Assembly (NCBI RefSeq): GCF_963678635.1
Contig: NC_087067.1
Coordinates: 34,224,509-34,288,508, forward strand
Direction of reading: 5' to 3'
Length of the DNA stretch: 64,000 nucleotides
Source of the DNA: Symsagittifera roscoffensis
Taxonomy: Eukaryota; Xenacoelomorpha; Acoela; Convolutidae
Positions 45,094-57,000 of the stretch are shown here, piece by piece. How positions within the stretch are numbered: position 1 is the first letter of the stretch; every line of letters starts with the position of its first letter. The translations under genes were made by a program, and so were the position numbers. The notes beneath the pieces are model-generated. The model was not told the DNA's origin, did not search any database, and worked only from the letters and a program-made list of their open reading frames with translations.

Positions 45094-47482
45094 TTTCTAA
45101 GTAAAATTGTTTATTATCGAAGGGTGATAACGCTACTTTGTTGACTTTGTTGATAATAACTTTGTGTTTTTTGCTGGTAAGAAGGACCATTGAAGATTTT
45201 AAAGTCAATCCGTTAAACAGAACAGATTGGAATTTCTCATGATGAAGAGTTTTTTTTTATTTCATGATTAACAGTTTTTGCGCTCTGTTTGGTTTTTACC
45301 GAAAACCCATCAACATAAGCAATAGAATAAGCTTTTGGCTTTAGGAAAACTGCTTCAGCTACAATTGCACCGTTCAGTTCATCAGTTAGTTTCAAAGGAA
45401 CTTTTCTGTTCGCCTCGCTGAAAAGTGGATGTTCTTTTGGGTAAGAGCTCAGATCTAAATCTGTTTTAAGAGATCTCATGTCAAAGTATAGATCAGCCGT
45501 CCGAACTTCGTAGAACAGAGAATCTGTATCTTTGTACAGTACTCGAGCTCTGTTTTTGTACATGGGGATCATTTTATTATAGTGAAAGTTGTACAATTCC
45601 AGCTTAGATAAATCTAAAATTGCAGCACCAATGTAAGTAGGTTTGTTCCATTTAATCGACTTCTTCATCAGAGCAACACCAATCAAATCTTCTTTGAATA
45701 TTGTAAACCTGTTGAAGTTGAATTTATTACAGTAAAACTTTGCACTTTCATGGTCGCTAACCATAATCAGACTTTGCCGCTTTCGTAAATTCTCCATAGT
45801 CTTACCAAAGCAAGAATTGATGAGTAACTTGAAGAAATTTTTCTTAAATTCCGATAAACCAGGGCGCTGCCTCATTGATGTATTTAGTTCTACATAAGGT
45901 TTCATGAAATTGTTCTGATCGAACTGAAGAACCCTTTTCAACTGTGAAATTTCCATTCCTTGATCAAACAAAAACTTCAAAATCGAGTAATGACAGACGT
46001 AGTCCTTTTTGTCATACAGAGTTTCGATAAGTTTTTTGTGGGTGCTTGCCTTTTGGGGAATAAATCTACTCAAATTATGAAGCAAGACTGGCGTGAATGA
46101 TTGAGTTTTTAAATTCAAGTTGCATTCATTGTGAGCCATCCCATAGACTTGCCCAGTTGCATGATCATGATGAATAACTTTTTTTAGCTGAGAGTTCTTT
46201 CCTGCAAATCACACAACTAACACTTGTTTCACACAGTTTCTGACGATCTGCTTCGGAAATTGAAAGCTTTCTGTCTTTCGGTTTTGCTTCGAAAATTTCC
46301 TTAGCTTTCAGACGAAGATAGTTGAAAAAAGAACCCATTGCGTTTTCGCCTCCAGATGTATCATAAAAAGACTTATTGGAATTTCTGTCCACTAAAAAAG
46401 CTCCAAATGAACACGGTGTCTGTTCTTCCAGTTTTGTGGTGTTATCAGTAGTTTATAGATTTTTTCAGCTGAGACGCAAAGTGCTTCAGTGTCTGCATAT
46501 ATTACAAATGGACATATGGAGGTTTTGAACCAATGCTGAAAGCGGATCTTTGAACCCTCGGGAGGCATTTTGATAGCTGTTGCTTCATGCTGTCCACACA
46601 AAATCAGATGATCACTCAAAATTTGCTGAGATGAAAATCCATCAAGACATCGCTCGCAAAATTTGGTTCGGTTTGTACTTCTTTCAAACTGACGAGCCAT
46701 AAATCCATTGAGCTTTGTTATCAAAGCATAATGAAACCTTACACCATCAGAAAGCAGAAGCAAATTAATGCACTTGAGGGTTATTTTTGAAAGATACAGT
46801 GGTATAATTTGCTTCTTTTCAACTCCGAACACATTGATCCCTAATTTGTTTATGGACTCAAAACGGGGAATATATTTTATTGGCATTGGAAACTCAAATC
46901 CTGTCATTTTTAATTTATCCAGTTTGCTCCTGTAAGACGCAGCTTCGTTCTTTGTGTGACTTGAACAAAGGTAGAGTGCTGCTAGCACTGCATATGCAAA
47001 ACATAATTGATCGCGATTGTGTATGTTCAAAAAAAATTATTGTTTCTGAAGACCTCGGGCGTTGGAATAAAACTGCTACCTATAATTGGCTTGAACAATT
47101 TAATGTTGATGTCTAAATGTGCAAGTGATTCAACAATAAATCCGCCACCACTACTGCAGAACATTTGAATTGTGCTGACCATTTGATCAATCATTGAGTA
47201 GTAATTGTTGTCATCCATTTGAGTGATCACAGGTTTAGCGTAGCTGCTAGCGTGACAAGAAACCTTGGTTTCATCAATTGGCTTCAAAAGATTCGCAAAA
47301 TTAGAAAATTGTACTTCAATGGGTCCCAACTCCATAACTTTCGTCTGCAAAAATTTCTGAATGTCGTCTTTGCAGGATTGCCGTAGACAGAGCAAATCAA
47401 GTTCATCCGTAATTCTCATTCTGAAAGATTGGAAGAACTTATTGGCCGCATGCTGCTCTGTTGTAAATTTACGTTTTGACTG
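45050..47482 (-). pseudogene. Polinton protein-primed DNA polymerase (PolB), broken
   Basis: Coding runs from QSKRKFTTEQ (about 47480) through frames 47419-47027, 47030-46392, 46392-46165, 46139-45237 and 45208-44990, so about four frameshifts. Seen in order: the N-terminal region (INLLLL...HYALITKLNGF), a Cys/His group (CERCLDGF...H...C), ExoI FVIYADTEA, the CVICRKEL...HHDHATGQ...NECNL knot, ExoII-like LLHNLSRF, motif B KLLINSCFGKTMEN, motif C YKDTDSLFYE, and the end DNKQFYLENGIDSYAFGH. ExoIII and motif A (DxxSLYP) are missing between about 46060 and 46020, an internal deletion. The intact enzyme copies the element from a protein primer; this one cannot. Confidence 0.9.
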
Positions 47483-47508
47483 CTAATTGGTGGTACTCGT
47501 GCAAATAT
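47354..47508 (+). repeat. 155-bp inverted duplication, left arm
   Basis: Covers the junction of the C2H2 region and PolB. Its reverse complement stands at 48207-48361 with only two mismatches seen by eye. Confidence 0.92.
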
Positions 47509-47773
47509 CATGTTCCTGTGAAACATGCTGTTGTAGTTCAGCTAAATTTGTACAAACTTCATCGCAAAAACTACATTTTTTGGGGGACTTGGCATTTTGA
47601 TTTTCACGGAGATGGCGAAAAACGTTATCACAACGAGTAAATTTTTTCGAACAAATTGCGCAGGTGTAATTAGCCGTTTTTCTTAAATCAATTTTAGGTT
47701 TTTTGAAAAGATGGTCGCTAAGTCTTCGTTTTGTTGTGTACTTCTTTGGGCACTGACTGCAGGGGAACTCCAT
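47483..47773 (-). pseudogene. C2H2 zinc-finger region ahead of PolB
   Basis: A 96-codon frame starting MEFPCSQCPKKYTTKRRLSD has three C2H2-type fingers: CSQC...H, CAICSKKFTRCDNVFRHLRE, and CSFCDEV...LQQHVSQEH. It ends at TAA after STTN, but the same frame continues straight into PolB (QSKRKFTTEQ), so the fingers were probably the N-terminus of the polymerase before the stop arose. Zinc fingers at the front of PolB could bind element ends; that is inference. Confidence 0.75.
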
Positions 47774-48206
47774 TGCTGGAACAAAAACAATCTGACTGTG
47801 TGAGAAAAATATTTTTACTTTTTAACTTTGATCTTATTGATGTAACTAGTTTTTTTCTTTGAAAAAACTTTGTATCTTTTTCCATTTAAAACGTCACTAA
47901 AATTAAATTTTGCTTTACAACTCAGTGATCTGATCTTCAAAGGTTTCGACCAAACAAACTATTTTATCGCTTTTCATAGATTTTATGAGAAAAATTGAAA
48001 AAAATTTCAGACGTTAAAGTCAAAAGCAATTCGTAGAATATTCAATCTCCGATTATAAATATCTCTATTATCCTTTTTATTTTTTTTGTTAGCAATATGA
48101 TTTGAAAAAATACTGAAAAAAAAATATATTTTTTTTCATTTAAACTGAAGTGTCTTAACGTTTTTTTGTCTTATGTGTAGTTACAGATCAATTGAAAAAA
48201 GTAAAT

Positions 48207-48361
48207 ATATTTGCACGAGTACCACCAATTAGCAGTGAAAACGTAAATTTACAACAGAGCAGCATGCGGCCAATAAGTTCTTCCAATCTTTCAGAATGAG
48301 AATTACCGATGAACTTGATTTGCTCTGTCTACGGCAATCCTGCAAAGACGACATTCAGAAA
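48207..48361 (-). repeat. 155-bp inverted duplication, right arm
   Basis: A copy of the start of PolB in opposite orientation, 698 bp from the other arm, with the C2H2 region in between. The short plus-strand frame here is the PolB start (MRITDELDLL) without the rest. Confidence 0.92.
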
Positions 48362-48374
48362 ACATTTTTGTTCA

Positions 48375-51000
48375 AACCTGTTATTTTAAGTTTTGTAAAT
48401 TGAAACAAAAGTAAAGTTTACTTATGTTGTAAACTTTTATGTTTGAAAAAACAAAACAAAAAATATTGAAATTGCTGAAGCTATCTTGATTTTTTTTACT
48501 CATTAACTAAAACTTTTAGGCTACTCTAAAATGTACTGGAAAAAATAGCAAAAATGCGAATCTGATTTTTAGTAAAACTTACTGAATTACAGCGAACCTA
48601 AAAATTTATAAAAACTCATCGGACAATGTTCCAGATCACGGATTTTTGAGTGCGCCTTCTTCAATTTTTAGAATTAAAAATTGACATTGAAAACGTTTTA
48701 AAGTTTCAAAATCATTTTGAAAGCACCAGTATTTTTTCTTGTTGTGTCTCAAATCTATAATTTCATTTTTGAGCTATAAATAAAATGTGATAGAAAAACT
48801 AGGGCTTGTATGTTGATATATTTGTTTTAGTGCGGCCAAGTAAAAACAAAGTGGTGGTTAATTAAACAAAACCAAAACAATCAAGGCTTTGATAAAAAAA
48901 AACAATCTGAAAGACTCAGCTTAGAATTAAAACCAATTCAAAAAACCCATCACAGTTAAATTGAAAAAACAAAACAAAGTGTTATCTAATCAAAACTTTG
49001 ACAGATAATATACAAACTAGAAAATTATTCGGGGATTCCAATTTGGAAACTTTTTCAGCGTTACCTGTTTTTTATTGTTCTGTAAACTGAAATAGCAGTA
49101 AGGCTTACTTAAGTTTTGAACATCTATACTCAAACGAAGAAAACAAAGAAATGATTGATGCTAAGTTGATTCGTTTCTTATACTCATTAACTAAAAATTC
49201 TGGCTTATTCTAGAATGTTCTCGTAAGAATAACAAAAGAGCAAATCTGAGTTTTAGTTACACTTACTGATGAGTATACTCAGATTACACTTACGGATTTT
49301 TGAGTACGCCTTCTTCATTTTAAGAATTAAGAAATTGATAATAAAAACGTTTTAAAATATCAAAATCATTTCGAAAGCACCAGTATTTTTTTTCTTGTTG
49401 TGTCTCAAATCTATAATTTTATTTTGAGCTATAAAAAAAATGTGATAGAAAACCTAGGACTTGTATGTTGATATATTTACTTTAGTTCGGCCTAGTAAAA
49501 ACAAAGTGGTGGTTAATTAAACAAAACCAAAACAATCGAGACTTTGAGTAAACAAACAATCTGAAAAACTCAGCTTAGAATTAAAACCAATTCAACAAAC
49601 TCATCTCAGTTAAATCTAAAAAACAAAATAAAGTGTTATCTAATCAAAACTTTGACAGATAATATACAAACTATAAAATTAATCGGGGATTCCAATATGG
49701 AATCTTTTTCAGCATTACCTGTTTTTATTGTCCTGTAAACTGAAATAGCAGTAAGGTTTACTTAAATTTTGAACATCTATCTTCAAACGAATAAAACAAA
49801 GAAGTGATTGATGCTAAGTTGAATTGTTTTTTATACTCATTAACTAAAAATTCTGGCTTACTCTAGAATGTTCTCGTAAGAATAACAAAAGAGCAAATCT
49901 GAGTTTTAGTTACACTTACTGACTTACAGCGAATCTAAAAAAGTCATAAAAACTCATCGGACAGTGTTCCAGATAACGAATTTTTGAGTACGCCTTCTTC
50001 AATTTTAGAATTAAAAAATTAATAATGAAAACGTTTTAAAATTTCAAAATCATTTCGAAAGCACCAGTAATTTTTTTCTTGTTGTGTCTCAAATCTACAG
50101 TTTCATTTTGAGCTATAAATAAAATTTGATAGTAAACCTAGGAATTGTATGTTGATATATTTTTTTTAGTTCGGCCAAGTAAAAACAAAGTGGTGGTTAA
50201 TTAAACAAAACCAAAACAATCGAGACTTTGAGTAAACAAACAATCTAAAAAACTCAGCTTAGAATTAAAACCAATTCAAAAAACCCATCCCAGTTAAATT
50301 GAAAAAACAAAACAAAGTTTTATCTAATCAAAACTTTCACAGATAATATACAAACTAGAAAATTATTCGGGGATTCCAATTTGGAAACTTTTTCAGCGTT
50401 ACCTGTTTTTTATTGTTCTGTAAACTGAAATAGCAGTAAGGCTTACTTAAGTTTTGAACATCTATACTCAAACGAAGAAAACAAAGAAATGATTGATGCT
50501 AAGTTGAATTGTTTCTTATACTCATTAACTAAAAATTCTAGCTTATCCTAGAATGTTCTCGTAAAAATAACAAAACTGCAAAAAGGAGTTTTAGTTACAC
50601 TAACTAATTTACAGCGAACTCAAAAAAAAATCGTCGCTAAAGATTCCGATAACAGGTATTTGAGAGAGTACACTATTATTCTTTTAGAGTTTAAAATTTG
50701 ATAACGAAAACCCTTCATAAAAATTCAAATTCGTTTCAAAAGCAACAGTAATTTTTTTATTTCTCAACTCTACAGTTTCATTTTTAAGGTATAAAAAATT
50801 ATCATTAAAACCTGGACTCTTATGTGTGATTTAGTTATTATGGTCTAACTTAGGAAAACGTTGGTTAACGCAAGAAACCGAAACAACCAAGAATTTGAGT
50901 TTAAGAAATCTGAAAAACACAGGTTTGAATGAAAATCTTTCAAAAACCTATCCAAATTAAGTTTAGAACATTGGTTCGAGGTTTTGTTTTTCCTTCTACA
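48375..51000. repeat. ~0.66-0.68-kb tandem repeats inside the Polinton
   Basis: CTTGTTGTGTCTCAAATCT recurs at 48738, 49394 and 50078 (periods 656 and 684 bp). ACCTGTTxTTTATTG and TTCTCGTAAGAATAACAAAA follow the same period; the fourth copy (from about 50400) diverges. No open frame is conserved between copies, so this is non-coding satellite-like DNA. Confidence 0.9.
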
Positions 51001-54000
51001 CAGAGCCAATGTCATTCAGTTTGTAGTTTACTTCAAACGAATCGATGACGCTGCATGAATTAAAAAAAATAACCCGCTACTGTTCCGGAAACTTCCAATA
51101 ACTGCCTCATTTCGTTTTTCAAATTGGGTCCTTTTTGTCATTGGCAATTAAAGGACCTGAGCAAAAACTTAAAAATTAGAAATGGTTAATAAGTGTTGTA
51201 ATTTAAACACATATTTAACAAATTTTCTTTGCAAAAGAGAAATTGAAAACAAAAAAAAGTCAATCTATGAATCCAGTTTCGTCAAAAATTTATTGCATGC
51301 AAACAAGTTGAAAAAAGACAACATAAACAATCAAAACAGATTTTAAACTTTGGATTTTTTTGTTGTTGACGGAAGAGCTTCTTTGTAGAATAGTTAAAAT
51401 GGACCTGATTTCTTTTAATATGAAACAGTTTTTAAAGTCTAGATACTATATTAAGCTTGTACAACGGGTGATACTGTCAATTACTAAAAAAATTTTGTTC
51501 TACTCTTTTATTGCAAATCGGTCAAACTGACAGCTGAAATGACTCTGAAGCTTCAGATTGATTTTTACGAAGCTATCGAAGAAGCATTTATAAAGGTCCT
51601 GGAAGCAACTCTCTCAAGTAGAGAGACAAAAACTTAATCACAAACCTTTTATGACGTGGGGAACCATTGTGGCATTTGACCATGGTTTGGTTTGATTCTG
51701 AATATAGAAGTCAAGATAATTGTGTTCAGCACCAAATTAATAACTTATAAAGATCTTTATGCTTGTTATAAAAAATTGGTGTTTTGAAAAAAAATATGTC
51801 CTGAAAATTGTTACTATGATTAATTTTTGTTGGCGAAGGATGCAGACAACGATTTAAAAAAATCAAACACCATTTGTTCTTAACTGTAGCTAACTGAGTA
51901 GTTTGTTTTACCATTCAAATTGGTTTTTGTGAGACATTTGAGTTTTAGAAAAAATGATGTAATGAAAACCAAAGGGTGTTTTAAACAGTTGAAACACTTG
52001 AAAATCTTTATGGCTAAAATTCAGCAGCAATCTTACAATTAATTCAAGCAAGAGTAAATTTAACTAAAATTTTATGCGCTTGAAAACAGTGACAGTCTTT
52101 CAAAAGAAAACAAAAAGGTTTCTAACCGCTGTGCAACTACTACCGAATGTTTCGATTTGTGTTTCGGTAAATAAATATTTGGATACGAAAAACTGGAAAA
52201 AAGTTGTTTTTGAATCAGAAAAGAAAATTAATGCTCTATTTCTTACTTGTAAAATCTAAAATTTACAATTAAAATTAATTTCGTTTCATAATTTGAAACC
52301 TAAATGTAATGTTTTTTTTCAAGTTGGCTTCGTTAATCTCCGCTTCCTCAGATGTCTACAAAAAATCAAGTCTTCAGATATTTTTTAAAAACCTCTAATA
52401 ACCTTAATTTTAGTTCTTATTCACCCTGGAGTCATTTTCGAAAAAGCTTGAATATTACTCGCGAGCATCTAGATAATAAATAAGCAAAAAAACTTCTGAT
52501 TTAAAAAACCATATCATTCGCCAAAACCTTGGATGCGAATAAAAAAAACACTTGAAAGAAAAAAACAACATTTTAGTCTTCGGTCACAAAGCAAATTTTC
52601 CATTTTTATAGTTTTCTTTTTCTCTGTGTTACAGCTGACAAAATATGTTAGACTTAAATTTGAGTGTCAAATTTTTCTTTAAATTTTAACGTCAAAAGTC
52701 AAAAACAATTCGTTGCGAGCAAGAAGTTTTTTTAAATTATTAGCAATAAAAATAAAATTATCCAGAGCAATTGAAGAAACTTACGCAAACATGTCAAGAT
52801 TTGTGTTTTAAAAATAGCTTATAAACATTTCTTGATTTAATTGCATTCGCAACACAAAAACTTTCAAACATTTTCAAACGAGGAAGAAAATGGTGAAATC
52901 AAAAAAAAACATTGAAGGATTTCAAGTCTGAACTCTAGTTTCTATTCTTTGATGCAAATTTTGTGTACAGTCTTAAGAATTTTTTTCTTTGACTGTTGCA
53001 AATTATTAATTTTTGATTGGTATGTAATCTTTGAGGGTAAAACGAAAAATAAGAAAATGCCACGACTGTTTAGTGATTTAACTACAATAATTATTTTGGA
53101 TAAAACATTGACTTTTACTTAAAACCGAGGCAAAAAAGTGCGGCACAATGCTCGCAAAAAAATTATCTATCCTATTATAAGATTAGAAAAAAACGAATAA
53201 CCAAACGACTAATTCAAACAAAAGAAACAATAATTTAAAAATACTATTTTAATCACACAGACTTTTTTTCAAAATTTTATACTTTTCTCTACTTTTCTTT
53301 TAAGTTCACAAAAGTCTTAAGCATTATTCAACAACCTTTACCGAAAGCCAACTTACGTGGGAAAAAATCATTCGACCCTCATTAAGCCGAAAGTTTTAGT
53401 AAGCAAAAAAAAAACAATTGGAAATTGAACTTAAACATTTGCAAAATATCTCTTCCCGGAGACCAGCAGAATCACTTATTAATTGAAACTAATTAATAAA
53501 CGCCGATATATGATGATTCGGAAAAAATTTAAAAGCAAAAAAATATGGTAATAACGAAACACTTGTTTTTGAAATTTAATCAAAACAAACTAAAAACCCA
53601 TATTTTGGAAAAAAAAAGCAAAAATAAATTAGTTGGTAGAGTTTCTCTAAGAAAGTCAAAAATGAGCCGACAAAAATGAAGTTAAAAACACAAAACCGAT
53701 AAAAACATAAACACATTTTTAAAACTCGGAATGATAATTGATAACTTGCAATGTATTATAGATAATTTTATTTTAAATTTCAAGAAAATCAACATTCAAC
53801 CTGCACGTAAAATCCTTGAAGGTTTTTTGCTTGTTTTTAAAAACTATTATACGGAAAAAAAGGTTGTTCCCAATTACAAGTATTAGTATAAGTGAAAAAA
53901 ACTTTCTCAGTGTACTAATTAACTGATAGACCTCCAACGCACTGAGTTTTTCTAACAATCAGTAACCTTGCATTAAAAATGGTTTCACTCCTGTTGAGAT

Positions 54001-57000
54001 GGAAAAAAACTATCGTGAATAATTTGGAGCTTGAAAACTTGAATTGTTTTTACAACTTATTCATGCTGGAAAACATTAAACCATAAAGTTAGATTTTCCC
54101 TGAGATCTAAGCATATTAAAATAGACCCTTATCCTTCAACTGAAACAGTAATTACTCAAGCATTGCTTGTGTTATAGTATGAACTACTTATTTTTCCAAG
54201 TAATGTTGCGGCGCAAATATTGTTGCCGTAAACTTTTTTATTTTGAAAATGGTTACTTTGATCAATAACCAGCTTTTAAGTACAGCAATTGCTAGGGACT
54301 TTAACACAGACTATTTTTGTTCCGACTTTGTAGCGGAAATAAGGAAATGATTGTGCTCGGGATGATTTGTTTTCTTCAGTCAATTTTCGACTCTCTAACT
54401 AACCATTTTTGACGGAAAATTATAAGTCAATCAAAAGCTATTGTTGACCTGTGATTATTTTGCGTAAGTTTGCAGGGGGTTCAATAGTCAATTTGGCAAA
54501 TTTGGGACCATCAACGCGCGATAAATTTCGCGCTATAAACGCGTAAGCAAAGAGTTTATCCGTTTCAGAATTCGTTCCAAACTCGTTAAAGGAAGCTTAT
54601 TTACCATAATTGATCGTTACTACGAGCAAAATTCATCATTTTGTACTGAATATCGCGTGTGAGGGAATGATTTTTGCAAAAAAAATCTCAAATTAAAAAA
54701 AATTTCAAAAGTTTCATTGAAAAAAAGCTCTATAAATTGAGGTATGTTACTGGGTAAGTTTTGTTTGATTTCAAAATGACTGGTGCTGCTAATGCGTCAT
54801 AAATGGCTTGATTTTAGCAACTATATAGACTCATAATTGGCGGGCGTCACTTAAGAAACTTTGAAGATTGAAAGTTTGACTTATTCAGTTTTTCCTAGTA
54901 GCGTTAACGGTCATATTTTTGCTTGTGTCTGCGAAGTGCAACTTCGCCTCTGTGTTATTTAAAAATTAGCCCTTATCAAGATTGGGTTAAGTTTAGTCTC
55001 AAAAAGTAGAAATCAATCACATTTTTTTGCGCCTTTTTCGTTTTTGTAATTGAAGAGCGCAGTTTGCCCAACTTTCAAATGAATTTGTATTGAATGCATG
55101 GAAATATGCTTTTGAAAAACCAGATAGAATAGGTAGGCTTTCTTCCACCGGAAATTGTGTCTTTATGAACTTTTTGTGAACCATAAACTTAAGCCGCTCT
55201 ATATTATACTTTGCTCTTACAAAGAAACTGATCTTAAAAAAATCAAAATTCAAATATTGAAAATAGAAATGAGCGTGAACCATCTCTAAGGTTTTTTTCT
55301 GAAAAAGAAACCATGTAGAAAACTTTCACAACCTATCTAAGAGCCTGCAGCATAACACGTTCATCGGCTGATAACCATATATATAAATGGTTTTGTTAAG
55401 CATCTATAAACAAATTCATTTATAAATGAATTTGTTCCGAAATAGAGAAATTGCAAGAAAGTTAGGATTTGTAGAACAGTGGCCGTGACGATGGTCCAGT
55501 AACCATACCTTTCTGGTTTCAAAATTAAACTTTAGTTCTTCTTCTATGAAACGAGTGATTGCTTGGGGCCAGATGTATCCGGGTTTTCTCGGAGGGGGTT
55601 TTTTTTTTTAAATAATTTCATGTGCTTAGAACAACTTTTCGAACTTGATAAATGAAGCTCTCTTCATAAAAAATAATACCCCATTTTACATTCAAATCAT
55701 TATCTTCGGATCAGTGTAAACATGTTCAAAATTTCTTGACACTTTTTTTCCCATTTCAAAAGATGTTGTGCTTAAAAATACAATGCATACGTTATACGCT
55801 GAGGCAGTTTTGACACACTTGTTTTCTAATCCTCTTATTAACACAAGATAACCTGAAAGAAACATAGCCAACAGACAGTTTCAAAAGTTTCGTGAACGCA
55901 AGTAAACAGAAAGAGTGCTGAACTTTTTTTAGAAACACTCTGTGATGTTTTAAAGAAAAAAAAAGATGGATAAAAACTCTTTAAATTTCTACAACATTTT
56001 CGGACGGTATATTCCTGATATAAAAATCCAATGTGAAAAAACTGAATTCAAAGATAACATTTTTTTTCTGGGGAACTAAATTCCGCTTATGATACTAGAG
56101 GTCGATCACGTTTTTCTTCATTGTTATCTTTTCGCGATTTGACATTAGAGTTTGACTTCCTTTTATTTGAGGAAATGAACTAAACTTAAAGGAAAATCAA
56201 AAGTCTAAACTCGAAAAAGAAATTTGAACCTGGACAAATTTCAAGTTTTTTCATGGAAAAAACACGAAAAAAAGTTATCGCGACTGTAAAGCATATAGGA
56301 TTCTGAACTATGTTCATCGTCCCCCAAATATAATGAACCCGAAAACAAAAGAAAAAATTAGATCAACACATTTCCCGGATTTTTTCATTTATCTGGGAAA
56401 CATAAAGCTAAAATTCAGTTTCAAAACGACAAGTCTTATGTTTTTCGCGTTGTGTGCATATTTGTTTCAGAAGATTGTGTTTTGGGTTTTTTAAGCAGAT
56501 CAAAACGAATGCAAATAAAATGAAAGGTCGAACCAGGAAAACAATTTTTTAGTTTTTTCAAAATATTTTACTCAAAAACAAAAAAAATCAGCACGACATA
56601 CATTAAAATCTTCACTTCAATTAATTGTGTAAAATTGTCCGGATAGTAACGAGTTAATTTCATTCAGAAGAAGCAATATTCAAAAACTGTTTATGATTGA
56701 CATTTGTTTTGCAAAATTAATTGTTTAAGAAAACTGGATCAGTAGGTTTGTTTTTCCCTAGACTTTCAGGAAAAAAAGTTATAAAAATTAGAGTAAAGTT
56801 TAAAAAAAGAGAGAACTCAAAATAGTTTTTGGTAACTACTTTATTTCTGTTTGGTAGTGGATTTTTTTGTTTCACTTGTTGACCAAGAAAAACTTAAATA
56901 AGTTTAAGAGAAAACTTTTTCAATTTAAATCGATTTTCAAAATAAAAAATTGATCAATTTTTTTGTGACGTTTACATTTTTGTTGATCAATAGTAGAGTT

